From Thermohalobaculum sp965263335 (GTDB lineage Bacteria; Pseudomonadota; Alphaproteobacteria; Rhodobacterales; Rhodobacteraceae), in NCBI GenBank assembly GCA_965263335.1, contig CBDHHE010000001.1, positions 5,022,001 to 5,086,000 on the forward strand: 64,000 nt of DNA, written 5' to 3'. Made by a program: the position numbers and the translations under genes. The notes beneath the pieces are model-generated. The model saw only the letters and a list, made by a program, of their open reading frames with translations, had not been told where the DNA came from and did no database searches. Every line of letters starts with the position of its first letter. Within the stretch, counting starts at the first letter, position 1. Below are positions 8,881 to 18,238 of the stretch, piece after piece.

Positions 8881-10824
8881 CTACCGCTTGCGCGAGCGCT
8901 TGCGCGGGGTGGACTTGGCGCGCGGTGCCTCTTCCGGCGCGTCATCTTCATCCTCATCGATCTCAGCAGGTTTCGACGGCGTGTTGGCGGCGTCCTTCTT
9001 CTCGTCGGATCCTCGCAATCGTTTGAAGCTCGAACGGATGTTGCCAAGCAGATCCACCTCGACTCCCTGGCTGCGCATGATGGCGTACTGCTGCACGAAC
9101 GTGATGATGTTGTTGGCGCACCAGTAGATCACGAGCCCGCTGTCGAACTGTCCCAGCATGAACATGAAGACCCAGGGCATCCAGGCGAAGATCATGGCCT
9201 GAGTCGGGTCGGTGGGTGCGGGGTTCAGCTTCTGCTGCAGCCACATCGTAACGCCCATCAGGATCGGGTAGAAGCCGATCGAGAATATGGCAAAAATCGA
9301 GGTTGGGTCCGGCGCATCCCAGGGCATCAGCCCGAAGAGGTTGATGAACGATGTCGGATCCGGCGCCGACAGATCCTCGATCCAGCCGATGAAAGGCGCG
9401 TGACGCATCTCGATGGTGACGAAAATCACCTTGTAGAGTGCGAAAAAGATAGGGATTTGCAGCAGGATCGGCAGACAGCCCGATGCCGGATTGACCTTCT
9501 CGCGCTTGTAGAGGGCCAGCATCTCCTGCTGCATTTTCTGCTTGTCGTCGCCCACACGCTCCTTGATCTTTTCCATCTCGGGCTGGAGCTGCTTCATCTT
9601 GCCCATCGAGACGTAGGACTTGTAGGCCAGCGGAAAGAGCACGGCCTTGATGATCAGCGTCAGCATGATGATCGACCAGCCCATGTTGCCGATGATGCCG
9701 TTGATCCAGGCAAGCAGCGAAAAGATCGGTTTGGTCAGGAAATAGAACCAGCCCCAGTCGACCGAGTCCTCGAAACCCGCGATGCCGAGCGATGACTGGT
9801 AGTCCTTGATCGTGCTGACCTCCTTGGCCCCGGCGAACAGCAGGGAATCGACGGAACTTGTCTGGCCCGGCTCGATGGTCATCACCGGCATCCGCATCTC
9901 GGTGCGGTACTCGACCTGACCGCCGTTCTGGATCGACTTAAAGACAGCGTCGAACACCTGACCCGGCTGTCCGACGAGCGTTGCCATCCAGTACTTGTCC
10001 GTGAAGCCGAGCCACCCGCCTTCGGCAACCTCACGCGCTTCCGCACGCCCGCCCTCGAGCGCATTGGGCGGCAGTTCTTCCATGTCGTCGTAGTCGATCT
10101 CGACGAGCTCGCCGTCGATGGTGGCGACGGCGCCCTCGTGGAGAATGTAAAAGCCGGTCAAATCCGGCAGTCCGCGGCGTGCGATGTAGCCGTAGGGCGC
10201 AAGGGTCACCGTCTCGCCAGTGGTGTTCTCGATTGCCTGTGTGACCGTGAACATGTAGCGCTCGTCCACGGCGAACGTGCGGCTGAACCTCAGTCCCTCA
10301 CCATTGTCCCAGACCATTGTCACAGGTGACTCTGGCGTCAGCGTCGCACCATCGGGCACCTGCCACGGTGTGTTCGCCCCTGGCAACGGGCCCGGATCAC
10401 CGTCGGCAGTCCGCAACCAGCCCCAAACCGAGTAATAGGGCGTCGGCCCGCCGGTTGGATTGAGCAGGATCACCGTATCGGCACCGGGATCGAGCGTCTC
10501 GCGGTAATCGGTCAGGTGGAGATCGTCGAGGCGTCCACCTTTGAGCGAGATGGAGCCCGTGATCGCGTCGCTTTCGATCATCACGCGCGCATTCGAGGTG
10601 AGTGCCCCTTCTCGGGTCTGGGCGATCGCGGGCGCTGCCTCCCCATCGGCGCCCTGCGTGACCACGGTGGTCTGTCCTGCCGGAGCCGTTCCGTCCACAG
10701 ACTGGCTCGGAGGGGCCTCGGGCGGCGGGGGCGGGGCTGGCGGGAAGAGCGCATACCAGCCGAACACGACCGCCATCGAGAGCACGGCGGCCACAATGAG
10801 GTTTCTGCTGTCGTCGCTGCCCAT
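8881..10824 (-). CDS. yidC: Membrane protein insertase YidC
   Basis: A 647-residue YidC of the Gram-negative type. It has an N-terminal membrane anchor (residues about 8-27) followed by a proline-rich linker, a large periplasmic P1 domain (to about 370), then the C-terminal five-helix insertase core containing WGWFYFLTKP, YKSYVSMGKMKQLQPEMEKI and NPASGCLPILLQIPIFFALY. The C-terminal tail is acidic then strongly basic, as expected for ribosome contact. YidC inserts inner-membrane proteins alone or with SecYEG. The start has GGGAGACC upstream. The usual rpmH-rnpA-yidD genes are absent upstream; an ABC exporter sits there instead. Confidence 0.97.
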   Translation of the reverse strand: MGSDDSRNLIVAAVLSMAVVFGWYALFPPAPPPPPEAPPSQSVDGTAPAGQTTVVTQGADGEAAPAIAQTREGALTSNARVMIESDAITGSISLKGGRLDDLHLTDYRETLDPGADTVILLNPTGGPTPYYSVWGWLRTADGDPGPLPGANTPWQVPDGATLTPESPVTMVWDNGEGLRFSRTFAVDERYMFTVTQAIENTTGETVTLAPYGYIARRGLPDLTGFYILHEGAVATIDGELVEIDYDDMEELPPNALEGGRAEAREVAEGGWLGFTDKYWMATLVGQPGQVFDAVFKSIQNGGQVEYRTEMRMPVMTIEPGQTSSVDSLLFAGAKEVSTIKDYQSSLGIAGFEDSVDWGWFYFLTKPIFSLLAWINGIIGNMGWSIIMLTLIIKAVLFPLAYKSYVSMGKMKQLQPEMEKIKERVGDDKQKMQQEMLALYKREKVNPASGCLPILLQIPIFFALYKVIFVTIEMRHAPFIGWIEDLSAPDPTSFINLFGLMPWDAPDPTSIFAIFSIGFYPILMGVTMWLQQKLNPAPTDPTQAMIFAWMPWVFMFMLGQFDSGLVIYWCANNIITFVQQYAIMRSQGVEVDLLGNIRSSFKRLRGSDEKKDAANTPSKPAEIDEDEDDAPEEAPRAKSTPRKRSRKR

Positions 10825-10933
10825 ACAGCTGGTCTCCCGGGCGCGCCATGCGCCTCTAGTGACATGTCCGCCGGGTTGAAGCGGTCCGGCGTCGTCAGGT
10901 CAAGAAGTTTCCCGTTCTTTCGCGCGTCGGCGC

Positions 10934-12799
10934 TCAGGCCGCTGCTCCCTCCGTGAACTGGAGGCGCGCCAGTCGTGCGTAGAGGCCCGATTGCGACACA
11001 AGCTCGTCATGGCTGCCCTGGGCCACGACACGGCCGCCATCGAGCACGATGATGCGGTCTGCCCGTTTCACAGTTGCAAGCCGGTGTGCCACAACCAGCG
11101 TGGTGCGATCCCGGCTCAGCCTTTCAACGGCCTGCTGCACGGCGCGCTCGCTCTGTGCATCGAGGGCCGAGGTCGCCTCGTCGAGCAGGAGGAGCGGCGC
11201 ATCCCTCAGGATCGCGCGCGCGATCGCGATGCGCTGCTTCTGCCCGCCCGACAGCAGGACACCGCGCTCGCCCAGAAAGGTGTCATACCCATCCGGAAGC
11301 GCCGAGATGAACTCGTGGGCGGCCGCGGCGTGCGCTGCTGCCTCGAGCTCTTGTGTCGTGGCTTCGGGTCGGCCGAACAGGATGTTCTCGCGTACCGATG
11401 TCGCGAAGATCACAGGCTCTTGCGGCACGAGTGAAATGAGGCCTCTGAGGTCTTCGAGCTGCATTTGATCGATCGGCACGCCATCCAGGCGAATCTCGCC
11501 CTCTCCCGGGTCATAGAACCGCATCAGCATCTGCAGAACGGTGGTTTTGCCGGCACCTGATGGCCCGACGAGGGCGACCGTCTCGCCGGGCGACACCTCG
11601 AAGCTGACACCTGACAGCGCCGATTCATCTGGCCGGGTTTCGTATGAGAAGTGCACATCCCGCAATGACACCGCGCCTTGCGCCGGTTGGGCGGGGGGCA
11701 ACGGGTTCTCGACTTCGGCGATCGGATCCTCGAGCGCAAGCAACTCGATCAGACGCTCGGTCGCGCCTGCCGCGCGCTGAAGCTCGCCCCAGACCTCGGA
11801 GAGTGCGGCGACCGCGCCTGCCGTAATGATCGCATAGACAACGAATTGCGCCATTTCGCCCGGGCTCATCCTGTCGGCCATCACGTCGCGGGCGCCCAAC
11901 CAGACGATGCCGATGACACCGGAGAAAACCAGAAAGATCACGATGACCGTCAGCCACGAGCGGGCCTTGATGCGGTCGATGGCTGCGGTGAAGGCCGATT
12001 CGACGCGCTCGGAGAACTGGCCGATCGACCGGGTCTCATGGGTCATCGACTGTACCGTCTGTGCCGCCTGCAAGACTTCTCCCGCGAGCGATGCGCTGTC
12101 GGCAAGAAGGTCCTGGCTCAGACGCGAGAGTTTGCGCACCCGTCGACCCAGCACGAGGATCGGACCGATCACGACCGGTACCAGCAACAGGACCATCGCT
12201 GTCAGCTTGGCTGATGTCACGAAAAGCAGTGTCAGCCCGCCCAGTAGCAGCAGGATGTTGCGCAGGGCAATGGATGCGGTGGAGCCCACCACGCCCTGCA
12301 CGACAGACGTGTCGGTGGTCAGACGCGTCAGTACCTCTGCGGTCATGAGGCGATCGTAGAACGGCGGGCTCATGCGCGCGACATGGGCGAAGACCGCATT
12401 GCGCACGTCCGCGACCACCCGCTCGCCAAGGCTCGAGACGAGGTAGAAGCGCAGTGCCGTGGCACCTGCCAGGGCCGCTGCCACGCCGATGAACGCAAGG
12501 AAGTAGTTGTCGATCAGATCGAAGTCGTTCTCGCCGAAGGCATCGATGATGCGCTGCAACGCCACCGGTAGCGAAAGTGTGAGCGCTGCGGCCAAGACCA
12601 GAGCAATCGCCACCATGACAATGCGCGTCCGATACGGCCTGAGGAACGGCGCGAGTCCGCGGATCGGCCCGAGGCGCGCTGATTTGGCACGATCTTCAGG
12701 CCGATTTGGGGAGAACGCCTGTGCTTGAGGTGATCGCAAAGGGGACGGTCCATCTCGCTCGGTTTTGCAGGAGATAACAACGCTACGCTCAGCCTGCAA
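10934..12799 (-). CDS. ABC exporter, MsbA/multidrug-like half-transporter
   Basis: A TMD-NBD fusion of up to 621 residues. Six membrane spans are followed by an ATPase with Walker A GPSGAGKTT, Q-loop VPQEPVIF, signature LSGGQKQRIAIARAI, Walker B LLLLDEATSALDA and VVAHRLAT. It differs clearly from the 3-7 kb pair and looks like a homodimeric lipid or drug exporter. The first 50-60 codons of the longest frame begin at TTG and are charged and poorly conserved, so the real start may be downstream of 12799. It is divergent from the MFS gene and about 110 bp upstream of yidC. Confidence 0.88.
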   Translation of the reverse strand: MQAERSVVISCKTERDGPSPLRSPQAQAFSPNRPEDRAKSARLGPIRGLAPFLRPYRTRIVMVAIALVLAAALTLSLPVALQRIIDAFGENDFDLIDNYFLAFIGVAAALAGATALRFYLVSSLGERVVADVRNAVFAHVARMSPPFYDRLMTAEVLTRLTTDTSVVQGVVGSTASIALRNILLLLGGLTLLFVTSAKLTAMVLLLVPVVIGPILVLGRRVRKLSRLSQDLLADSASLAGEVLQAAQTVQSMTHETRSIGQFSERVESAFTAAIDRIKARSWLTVIVIFLVFSGVIGIVWLGARDVMADRMSPGEMAQFVVYAIITAGAVAALSEVWGELQRAAGATERLIELLALEDPIAEVENPLPPAQPAQGAVSLRDVHFSYETRPDESALSGVSFEVSPGETVALVGPSGAGKTTVLQMLMRFYDPGEGEIRLDGVPIDQMQLEDLRGLISLVPQEPVIFATSVRENILFGRPEATTQELEAAAHAAAAHEFISALPDGYDTFLGERGVLLSGGQKQRIAIARAILRDAPLLLLDEATSALDAQSERAVQQAVERLSRDRTTLVVAHRLATVKRADRIIVLDGGRVVAQGSHDELVSQSGLYARLARLQFTEGAAA

Positions 12800-12901
12800 G
12801 CCAACGAGTAGGTGGTGGTGTCGACCCGGTTTACGAGATTTGGGTTGCCGTGGGCGCGTGACAGTCGCAGTGTCTCCTGGCCCTCACGCGAGTCGCCGTC
12901 G

Positions 12902-14152
12902 ATGCGCACGTTTATCTCCTTCGCCGCACTTTTCCTGTCAATTCTGCTGGTGCAGTTGGGATCGGGATCGCTCGGACCGCTCGATGCACTGTCGGGCGTG
13001 GCGCTTGGCTGGTCGACCGCCGACATCGGATTGATGGGGTCGGCGCATTTTGCGGGCTTCTTCATCGGATGCTGGTTGATGCCGCGCCTGATCGGTGAGG
13101 TGGGGCACAGCCGGGCATTTGCCGCGGCTGCGGCCATCGGTGCTGTCGGCGTAATCTTGCATCCCGTGCTGGAAGGCCCGCTTGCCTGGGCGGGTTTGCG
13201 CGTGCTTTCCGGCATCTCGATTTCCGGGGCCTACTCGGCCATCGAAAGCTGGTTGCAGGCGAAGATTGAACGGCACAACCGAGGGCGCGTTTTCGGCATC
13301 TACCGCGGTGTGGACCTCACCGGCAGCATTTTTGCGCAGGCGGTGATCGCGGTGATCGAGCCGGCATCTTATGTGTCCTACAACATCATCGCGATCTTCG
13401 TCTGCCTCAGCCTTGTGCCGCTTGCGCTGACCCGGCAGGTGCCGCCGGCAATCGATCACCCGCCTCGCCTCGCCCCGGTCTGGGCCTTCGGTGTTTCCCC
13501 GCTCGCCTGTGTCGGAATTATCGTTGGCGGCGCGACATCTTCGGCATTCCGCATGGTCGGGCCGCTCTTCGGGAGCGAACGTGGTCTAAACCAGACCGAG
13601 GTTGCCCTTTTCCTCGTCTCTGCCGTCATCGGTGCCGCACTGGCGCAATACCCGATTGGCTGGCTCGCCGACAAAGTCGATCGCCGTCAGGTGCTGGTTG
13701 GACTGTCGCTCGCTGCCATTGCGGTCTGCGCGCCAGTGGTCATGATGCGTCCCGATGCCGATGTGTTCTGGCTTTATCTGCTGTCCGCAGGGTTCGGTGC
13801 AAGTTCCATCACGATCTATTCGGTCGCCGCAGCGCATGCCAACGACTTTTGTCCCGATGACTATGTCGTGGAGCTCAACGCGTCGCTGATCTTCTTTTTC
13901 AGCGTTGGCGCCATCGTCAGTCCGCTTCTGTCGGCCGAGCTGATCGATCAGCTCGGCGCACGCGGGCTGTTCATCTTCATCGCCGCAGTTCACTTGTTCC
14001 TGATCCTGTATTCGGGCTACCGCATGACACGTCGTCGTGCCGGACCACCCGTGACACCCTACCGCTACCTGCCTCGGACGTCTCTGTTGCTCGCACGGCT
14101 TTGGCGGCGGAGTTCTGAAGACGCTGCTGACATCAAGGAGAAAGACCCATGA
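12902..14152 (+). CDS. MFS transporter (YcaD-like)
   Basis: A 416-residue major facilitator with 12 predicted membrane spans. Loop 2-3 carries an MFS-like motif, and segments RVLSGISISGAYSAIESWLQ and GWLADKVDRRQVL are typical of the YcaD/CynX-like subfamily. ATG at 12902 begins directly at the first hydrophobic helix; the longer frame upstream would add about 30 residues without hydrophobic character and overlap the promoter region shared with the divergent ABC gene. Its stop overlaps the GST gene as ATGA, so the two are coupled. Substrate unknown. Confidence 0.88.
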   Translation: MRTFISFAALFLSILLVQLGSGSLGPLDALSGVALGWSTADIGLMGSAHFAGFFIGCWLMPRLIGEVGHSRAFAAAAAIGAVGVILHPVLEGPLAWAGLRVLSGISISGAYSAIESWLQAKIERHNRGRVFGIYRGVDLTGSIFAQAVIAVIEPASYVSYNIIAIFVCLSLVPLALTRQVPPAIDHPPRLAPVWAFGVSPLACVGIIVGGATSSAFRMVGPLFGSERGLNQTEVALFLVSAVIGAALAQYPIGWLADKVDRRQVLVGLSLAAIAVCAPVVMMRPDADVFWLYLLSAGFGASSITIYSVAAAHANDFCPDDYVVELNASLIFFFSVGAIVSPLLSAELIDQLGARGLFIFIAAVHLFLILYSGYRMTRRRAGPPVTPYRYLPRTSLLLARLWRRSSEDAADIKEKDP

Positions 14153-14751
14153 TACTCTATCATTCGCCACTCTCGCCATATGTGCGCAAGGTCGTGGTCA
14201 CAGCGCAGGAGACCGGGCAGCTCGGGGACATCGAACAGGTGAACGGCTCGGGCACGCCGCTCGATCCCAACACGGAGACCTTGTCAGTCAATCCGCTTGG
14301 GAAGATCCCGTGTCTGATCACCGATTCTGGCGAGGCCATCTTCGACAGCCGTGTGATCTGCCGCTACCTCGACATCCGATCCGGAGCGGGCCTCTACCCC
14401 GCGGGCGAGCTGGGCATTGCGGTGCAGACGCGGGAGGCGCTGGCGGAGGGCATGATCGATGCGGCCCTCATGGTTGCCTACGAAGGCCGCCTGAGGCCGG
14501 AGGAGCTGCGCTTCGCGCCATGGGTCGAAGGCCAAAAGGACAAGGTGCGTCGAGGTGCCGAGGCGTTCGAGGCGCGTATCGCCGAGATGACGGGCCCTGT
14601 GCGCGCGGACCAGATCGCGCTCGGATGCGCGCTGGGCTACATTGATTTCCGCGTGCCCGACCTCGGTTGGCGGTCGTCTTGCCCCGCCCTGAGCGATTGG
14701 TACGAGACCTTTTCGGCGCGCCCGTCCATGCAGGCGACAATACCGAGTTGA
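14149..14751 (+). CDS. Glutathione S-transferase family protein
   Basis: A 200-residue thioredoxin-fold GST. The N-terminal domain has YHSPLSPYVRKV in the position of the catalytic Ser/Tyr, the cis-Pro glutathione site in NPLGKIPCLI and the DSRVICRYLD segment; the rest is the alpha-helical domain. It could conjugate glutathione to electrophiles or serve as a thiol-redox protein; I cannot choose. It begins inside the stop codon of the MFS gene (ATGA), which implies coupled expression and may hint at transport and detoxification of the same compound, but that is inference. Confidence 0.85.
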   Translation: MILYHSPLSPYVRKVVVTAQETGQLGDIEQVNGSGTPLDPNTETLSVNPLGKIPCLITDSGEAIFDSRVICRYLDIRSGAGLYPAGELGIAVQTREALAEGMIDAALMVAYEGRLRPEELRFAPWVEGQKDKVRRGAEAFEARIAEMTGPVRADQIALGCALGYIDFRVPDLGWRSSCPALSDWYETFSARPSMQATIPS

Positions 14752-14815
14752 GCGCGGTGTTTCTGGTCAATCTGATCGCGCCCGCTAACTCAGTCTCAAG
14801 CAGGAGGAGCGTCCG

Positions 14816-15115
14816 ATGACCCAGCCGACACCTATCAGACCGGCCTCGCCGCAAACTGAGGCGCATGAGAGCAAAGCATCGCAGATGGCACTGGACCATC
14901 TCAGGCACGCGACAGCGGCGGTGGATGAGCTGTTCGGCGAAGGCTATGCGCGCGAACACCCGGAACTGTTGGCGAGCCTGATCCAGGCCTCTGCGATCAA
15001 CGCGGCGGTCGAGGCCGGGCAGACCGCCCATGGTGAAGCACTCGCCGCTGCACAGCGGATCAGCCGGGAGATGGGCGAGACGATTCTCAAGCTGAAGCCG
15101 CGTCTCTTCGGCTGA
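14816..15115 (+). CDS. Small conserved-looking protein of unknown function
   Basis: A 99-residue soluble, mostly alpha-helical protein that I do not recognise. The first 20 residues are polar and probably disordered; from about residue 22 it runs DHLRHATAAVDELFGEG and then a helical region ending ETILKLKPRLFG. A GGAGGAGC site lies just before the ATG, so translation is well supported. It sits 65 bp after the GST gene and about 150 bp before the formate dehydrogenase gene, on the same strand. It is not the FdsD delta subunit by motif. Confidence 0.6.
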   Translation: MTQPTPIRPASPQTEAHESKASQMALDHLRHATAAVDELFGEGYAREHPELLASLIQASAINAAVEAGQTAHGEALAAAQRISREMGETILKLKPRLFG

Positions 15116-15215
15116 GATCTCAAGTCCTCGACTTGTGGCGGATTTGGTGACTGTCGCGTCGGATTTCCGGCGTGACACGCTGCTCCGGAGAAGTAGGGTG
15201 GTGGGGTCTGGAACG

Positions 15216-15231
15216 CTGTGGTATACCACAG
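15216..15231. promoter_or_regulatory. Perfect 16-bp palindrome, candidate GntR-type operator
   Basis: CTGTGGTATACCACAG is an exact palindrome ending 36 bp before the preferred formate dehydrogenase start. Its core TGGTATACCA has the TGGT-N2-ACCA form often bound by FCD-type GntR regulators such as PdhR-like and FadR-like proteins. No GntR gene is in the window, so the regulator is unidentified. Position suits repression at or just after the promoter. Confidence 0.5.
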
Positions 15232-15267
15232 GCCAAGGCTACAGCGGCGCATGCAGGGATCGCGAAA

Positions 15268-18051
15268 ATGGCGGAAAAGATCAAGTTTACCCTGGATGGC
15301 GGGGAGGTCGAAGCCAAGGCGGGAGAGACGATCTGGGAAGTCGCCAAGCGTCTCGGCACCACGATTCCGCATCTCTGTCACCGTGACGAACCCGGCTACC
15401 GATCCGACGGGAATTGCCGGGCCTGCATGGTCGAGATCGAAGGTGAGCGGGTGCTGGCTGCGTCGTGCATCCGCACACCCAGCGAAGGCATGGTCGTCAA
15501 CAGCCAGAACGATCGTTCCGTCAAGGCACGCCGCATGGTGATGGAAATGCTGGTCGCCGATCAGCCCGCGCCCGAGACGGCCCACGATTCGTCCAGCCAT
15601 CTTTGGGATATGGCCGAAATGCAGGGCGTCGCCGAGAGCCGGTTCCCGGCAATCGAAAAGGAACGCGTGCCGCTTCTGGACGACAGCCACGTGGCGATGC
15701 GCGTCAATCTGGACGCCTGCATCCACTGCAATCTGTGTGTGCGCGCCTGCCGTGAGGTGCAGGTCAATGACGTGATCGGTATGGCCGGCCGCGGGCACGA
15801 TGCGCAGATTGTGTTCGACATGAACGATCCCATGGGCGCCTCGACCTGTGTTGCCTGCGGCGAGTGCGTTCAGGCTTGCCCGACCGGTGCACTCATGGAA
15901 GCCAGCGTTCTTGATTCAGCTCAGAACGGTGACAGCCGCGACTATGACCGCGAGGTCGACTCTGTGTGCCCCTATTGCGGGGTCGGTTGCCAGCTGTCCT
16001 TCAAGATCAAGGACGACAAGATCAAGTATGTCGACGGCATTGGCGGACCGGCGAATGAGAACAGGCTCTGCGTGAAAGGTCGCTTCGGCTTTGACTATGT
16101 CACCCACCCGCATCGACTGACCAAGCCGCTGATCCGGCGCGACGACGCCCCGGAGAAGGGCCTGAACGTTGATCCCGCCAACCCCTGGACGCACTTCCGG
16201 GAAGCGAGCTGGGAGGAGGCGCTCGACGTTGCCGCCAGCGGCCTTGCCGACCTGCGCAGCTACTATGGCGGGCAGGCTGTTGCGGGTTTTGGCTCGGCCA
16301 AATGCTCGAACGAAGAGGCGTATCTGTTCCAGAAGCTGATCCGCCAGGGCTTCAAGCACAACAATGTCGATCACTGCACGCGGCTCTGCCATGCGTCATC
16401 CGTGGCAGCGCTCATGGAGAATGTCGGCTCGGGCGCGGTCACGGCCACGTTCAACGAGATCGAAAACGCGGAAGTTGCGATTGTCATCGGCGCCAACCCG
16501 ACCGAGAACCACCCGGTCGCCGCGACCTACTTCAAGCAATTCGCCAAGCGCGGCGGTGAGCTCATCGTCATGGATCCGCGCGGCCAGGGGCTGAAGCGTC
16601 ACGCGAGCCACATGCTGCAGTTCCGCCCGGGCACGGACGTGGCGCTTTTGAACGGCATCATGAACGTCATTGTCGAGGAAAAACTCTATGATCGCAATTA
16701 CATAGAGGGCTTCACCGAGGGCTTCTTCGAGTTTCGCGACCACATCCGCGCCTTCAAGCCGGAGCGCATGGCCCAGCTCTGTGGCATCGAGGCTGACGAG
16801 ATTCGCGCCGTCGCCCGCAAGTTCGCAGGTGCACGAAACGGCATGATCTTCTGGGGGATGGGCGTCAGTCAGCACATTCACGGCACCGACAACTCCCGGT
16901 GCCTGATCTCGCTGGCGCTCTTGTGCGGCCATGTCGGGCGCTCCGGCACCGGTCTCCACCCTCTGCGGGGCCAGAACAATGTTCAAGGGGCGTCCGACGC
17001 GGGCCTGATCCCGCAGGTGCTGCCGGACTACCAGTCTGTGACCGATCCCGAGGTGCGCGAGCTTTTCCGTCACATCTGGAAAGGCACTGAAATCGACGCG
17101 AAGCCCGGGCTCACCGTTGTCGAGATTGTGGACGCGATGTACCGCGGCGAGATCAAGGGCATGTATGTCCTCGGCGAGAACCCGGCGATGTCCGACCCGG
17201 ATGTCGAACACGCCCGCAAAGCGCTTTCCCATCTCGATCACCTCGTCGTGCAAGACATTTTCTTAACCGAAACAGCGAATTATGCGGATGTGGTTCTGCC
17301 GGCGTCGGCCTGGCCCGAGAAGACCGGCACCGTGACCAACACAAACCGCCAGGTCCAGATGGGCCGCAAGGCGCTGAGCCCTCCGGGGGACGCGCGTGAG
17401 GACTGGTGGATCATTGTCGAGATCGCCAACCGTCTCGGGCTAGACTGGGACTACGACACGCCGCGCATGGTGTTCAACGAAATGAAGATGTCGATGCGCA
17501 GTCTCCACCACATCACCTGGCAGAGGCTCGAGAACGAGAACGCGGTGACCTACCCCTGCACCTCGAACGACGATCCGGGCCAGCCCGTGGTCTTCGGCGA
17601 CGGCTTCCCGCGCCGGGCCGGCCGCGCCAAGTTCACGCCCGCCCGCGTCACCCCGCCGGCGGAGGTGCCGGACGAGCGTTTTCCGATGATCCTCACCACA
17701 GGCCGCCAGCTCGAGCATTGGCACACCGGCTCGATGACACGCCGGGCGAGCGTGCTGGACTGGGCCGAGCCCGAGGCCAACGCCTCGCTGCACCCGAAGA
17801 CGCTGCGCGCGCTGGGTGTCGCGCCGGGCGGGCGCATCCGCATCACCACGCGGCGCGGCGAGATCGAGATCATGGCCCGCGCCGACCGCGCCATTGCCGA
17901 GGACATGGTTTTCGTCCCCTTCGCCTATGTCGAGGCGGCGGCGAACACGCTGACCAACCCGCAGCTCGACCCCTTCGGCAAAATCCCGGAATTCAAGTTC
18001 TCGGCATGCCGCGTCGAACCCGCACTCGGAGAGGCCGTCGCGGCGGAATAG
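15268..18051 (+). CDS. fdhF: Formate dehydrogenase alpha subunit (Mo/W-bis-MGD, Fe-S)
   Basis: A 927-residue catalytic subunit oxidising formate to CO2. From the N-terminus it has a [2Fe-2S] domain (Cys 37, 50, 53, 67), two ferredoxin-like 4Fe-4S clusters (CIHCNLCVRAC; CVACGECVQAC), a further [4Fe-4S] (CPYCGVGC), then the molybdopterin domains and a C-terminal dinucleotide-binding domain (TGRQLEHWHTGSMTRR). The metal ligand is Cys374 followed by His, where selenoenzymes have Sec. ATG at 15268 is preferred over upstream starts because the ferredoxin domain begins there. No beta or gamma (NADH-binding) subunit or fdhD is adjacent, so its electron acceptor is open. Confidence 0.92.
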   Translation: MAEKIKFTLDGGEVEAKAGETIWEVAKRLGTTIPHLCHRDEPGYRSDGNCRACMVEIEGERVLAASCIRTPSEGMVVNSQNDRSVKARRMVMEMLVADQPAPETAHDSSSHLWDMAEMQGVAESRFPAIEKERVPLLDDSHVAMRVNLDACIHCNLCVRACREVQVNDVIGMAGRGHDAQIVFDMNDPMGASTCVACGECVQACPTGALMEASVLDSAQNGDSRDYDREVDSVCPYCGVGCQLSFKIKDDKIKYVDGIGGPANENRLCVKGRFGFDYVTHPHRLTKPLIRRDDAPEKGLNVDPANPWTHFREASWEEALDVAASGLADLRSYYGGQAVAGFGSAKCSNEEAYLFQKLIRQGFKHNNVDHCTRLCHASSVAALMENVGSGAVTATFNEIENAEVAIVIGANPTENHPVAATYFKQFAKRGGELIVMDPRGQGLKRHASHMLQFRPGTDVALLNGIMNVIVEEKLYDRNYIEGFTEGFFEFRDHIRAFKPERMAQLCGIEADEIRAVARKFAGARNGMIFWGMGVSQHIHGTDNSRCLISLALLCGHVGRSGTGLHPLRGQNNVQGASDAGLIPQVLPDYQSVTDPEVRELFRHIWKGTEIDAKPGLTVVEIVDAMYRGEIKGMYVLGENPAMSDPDVEHARKALSHLDHLVVQDIFLTETANYADVVLPASAWPEKTGTVTNTNRQVQMGRKALSPPGDAREDWWIIVEIANRLGLDWDYDTPRMVFNEMKMSMRSLHHITWQRLENENAVTYPCTSNDDPGQPVVFGDGFPRRAGRAKFTPARVTPPAEVPDERFPMILTTGRQLEHWHTGSMTRRASVLDWAEPEANASLHPKTLRALGVAPGGRIRITTRRGEIEIMARADRAIAEDMVFVPFAYVEAAANTLTNPQLDPFGKIPEFKFSACRVEPALGEAVAAE

Positions 18052-18085
18052 CCGGACCGATCAAGTGCACGGTTCATCAATGTGG

Positions 18086-18170
18086 ACCTGCCCAATACGC
18101 TCGCTTGCGAGCGCTAGAACGCCCTAAGCCGTAGCGCGAGCTCGCAGCGAAATTGGGCACCGGGCAGGCT
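18086..18170. repeat. Palindromic repeat cluster after fdhF
   Basis: GACCTGCCCAAT at 18086 is mirrored by ATTGGGCACCGGGCAGG ending at 18168. Between them lie two related palindromes: CGCTCGC-TT-GCGAGCG (18098-18113, perfect 7-bp stem) and a GCGCGAGCTCGC-like element near 18134-18146. The whole can fold into a multi-branched structure. It looks like a REP/BIME-type intergenic element, or a terminator region for fdhF without an obvious T-run. Confidence 0.5.
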
Positions 18171-18238
18171 CAGATGTCTAGGTCGGCTGAGCGGTACGAA
18201 ACCGCCGTCAGCCAGCGCTGCGCGAAGGTCCGCTTTGG

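Noticed and set aside
15268..18051. Selenocysteine formate dehydrogenase
   Set aside because: The metal-ligand position is a normal Cys codon (TGC at 16387) and no in-frame TGA is read through.
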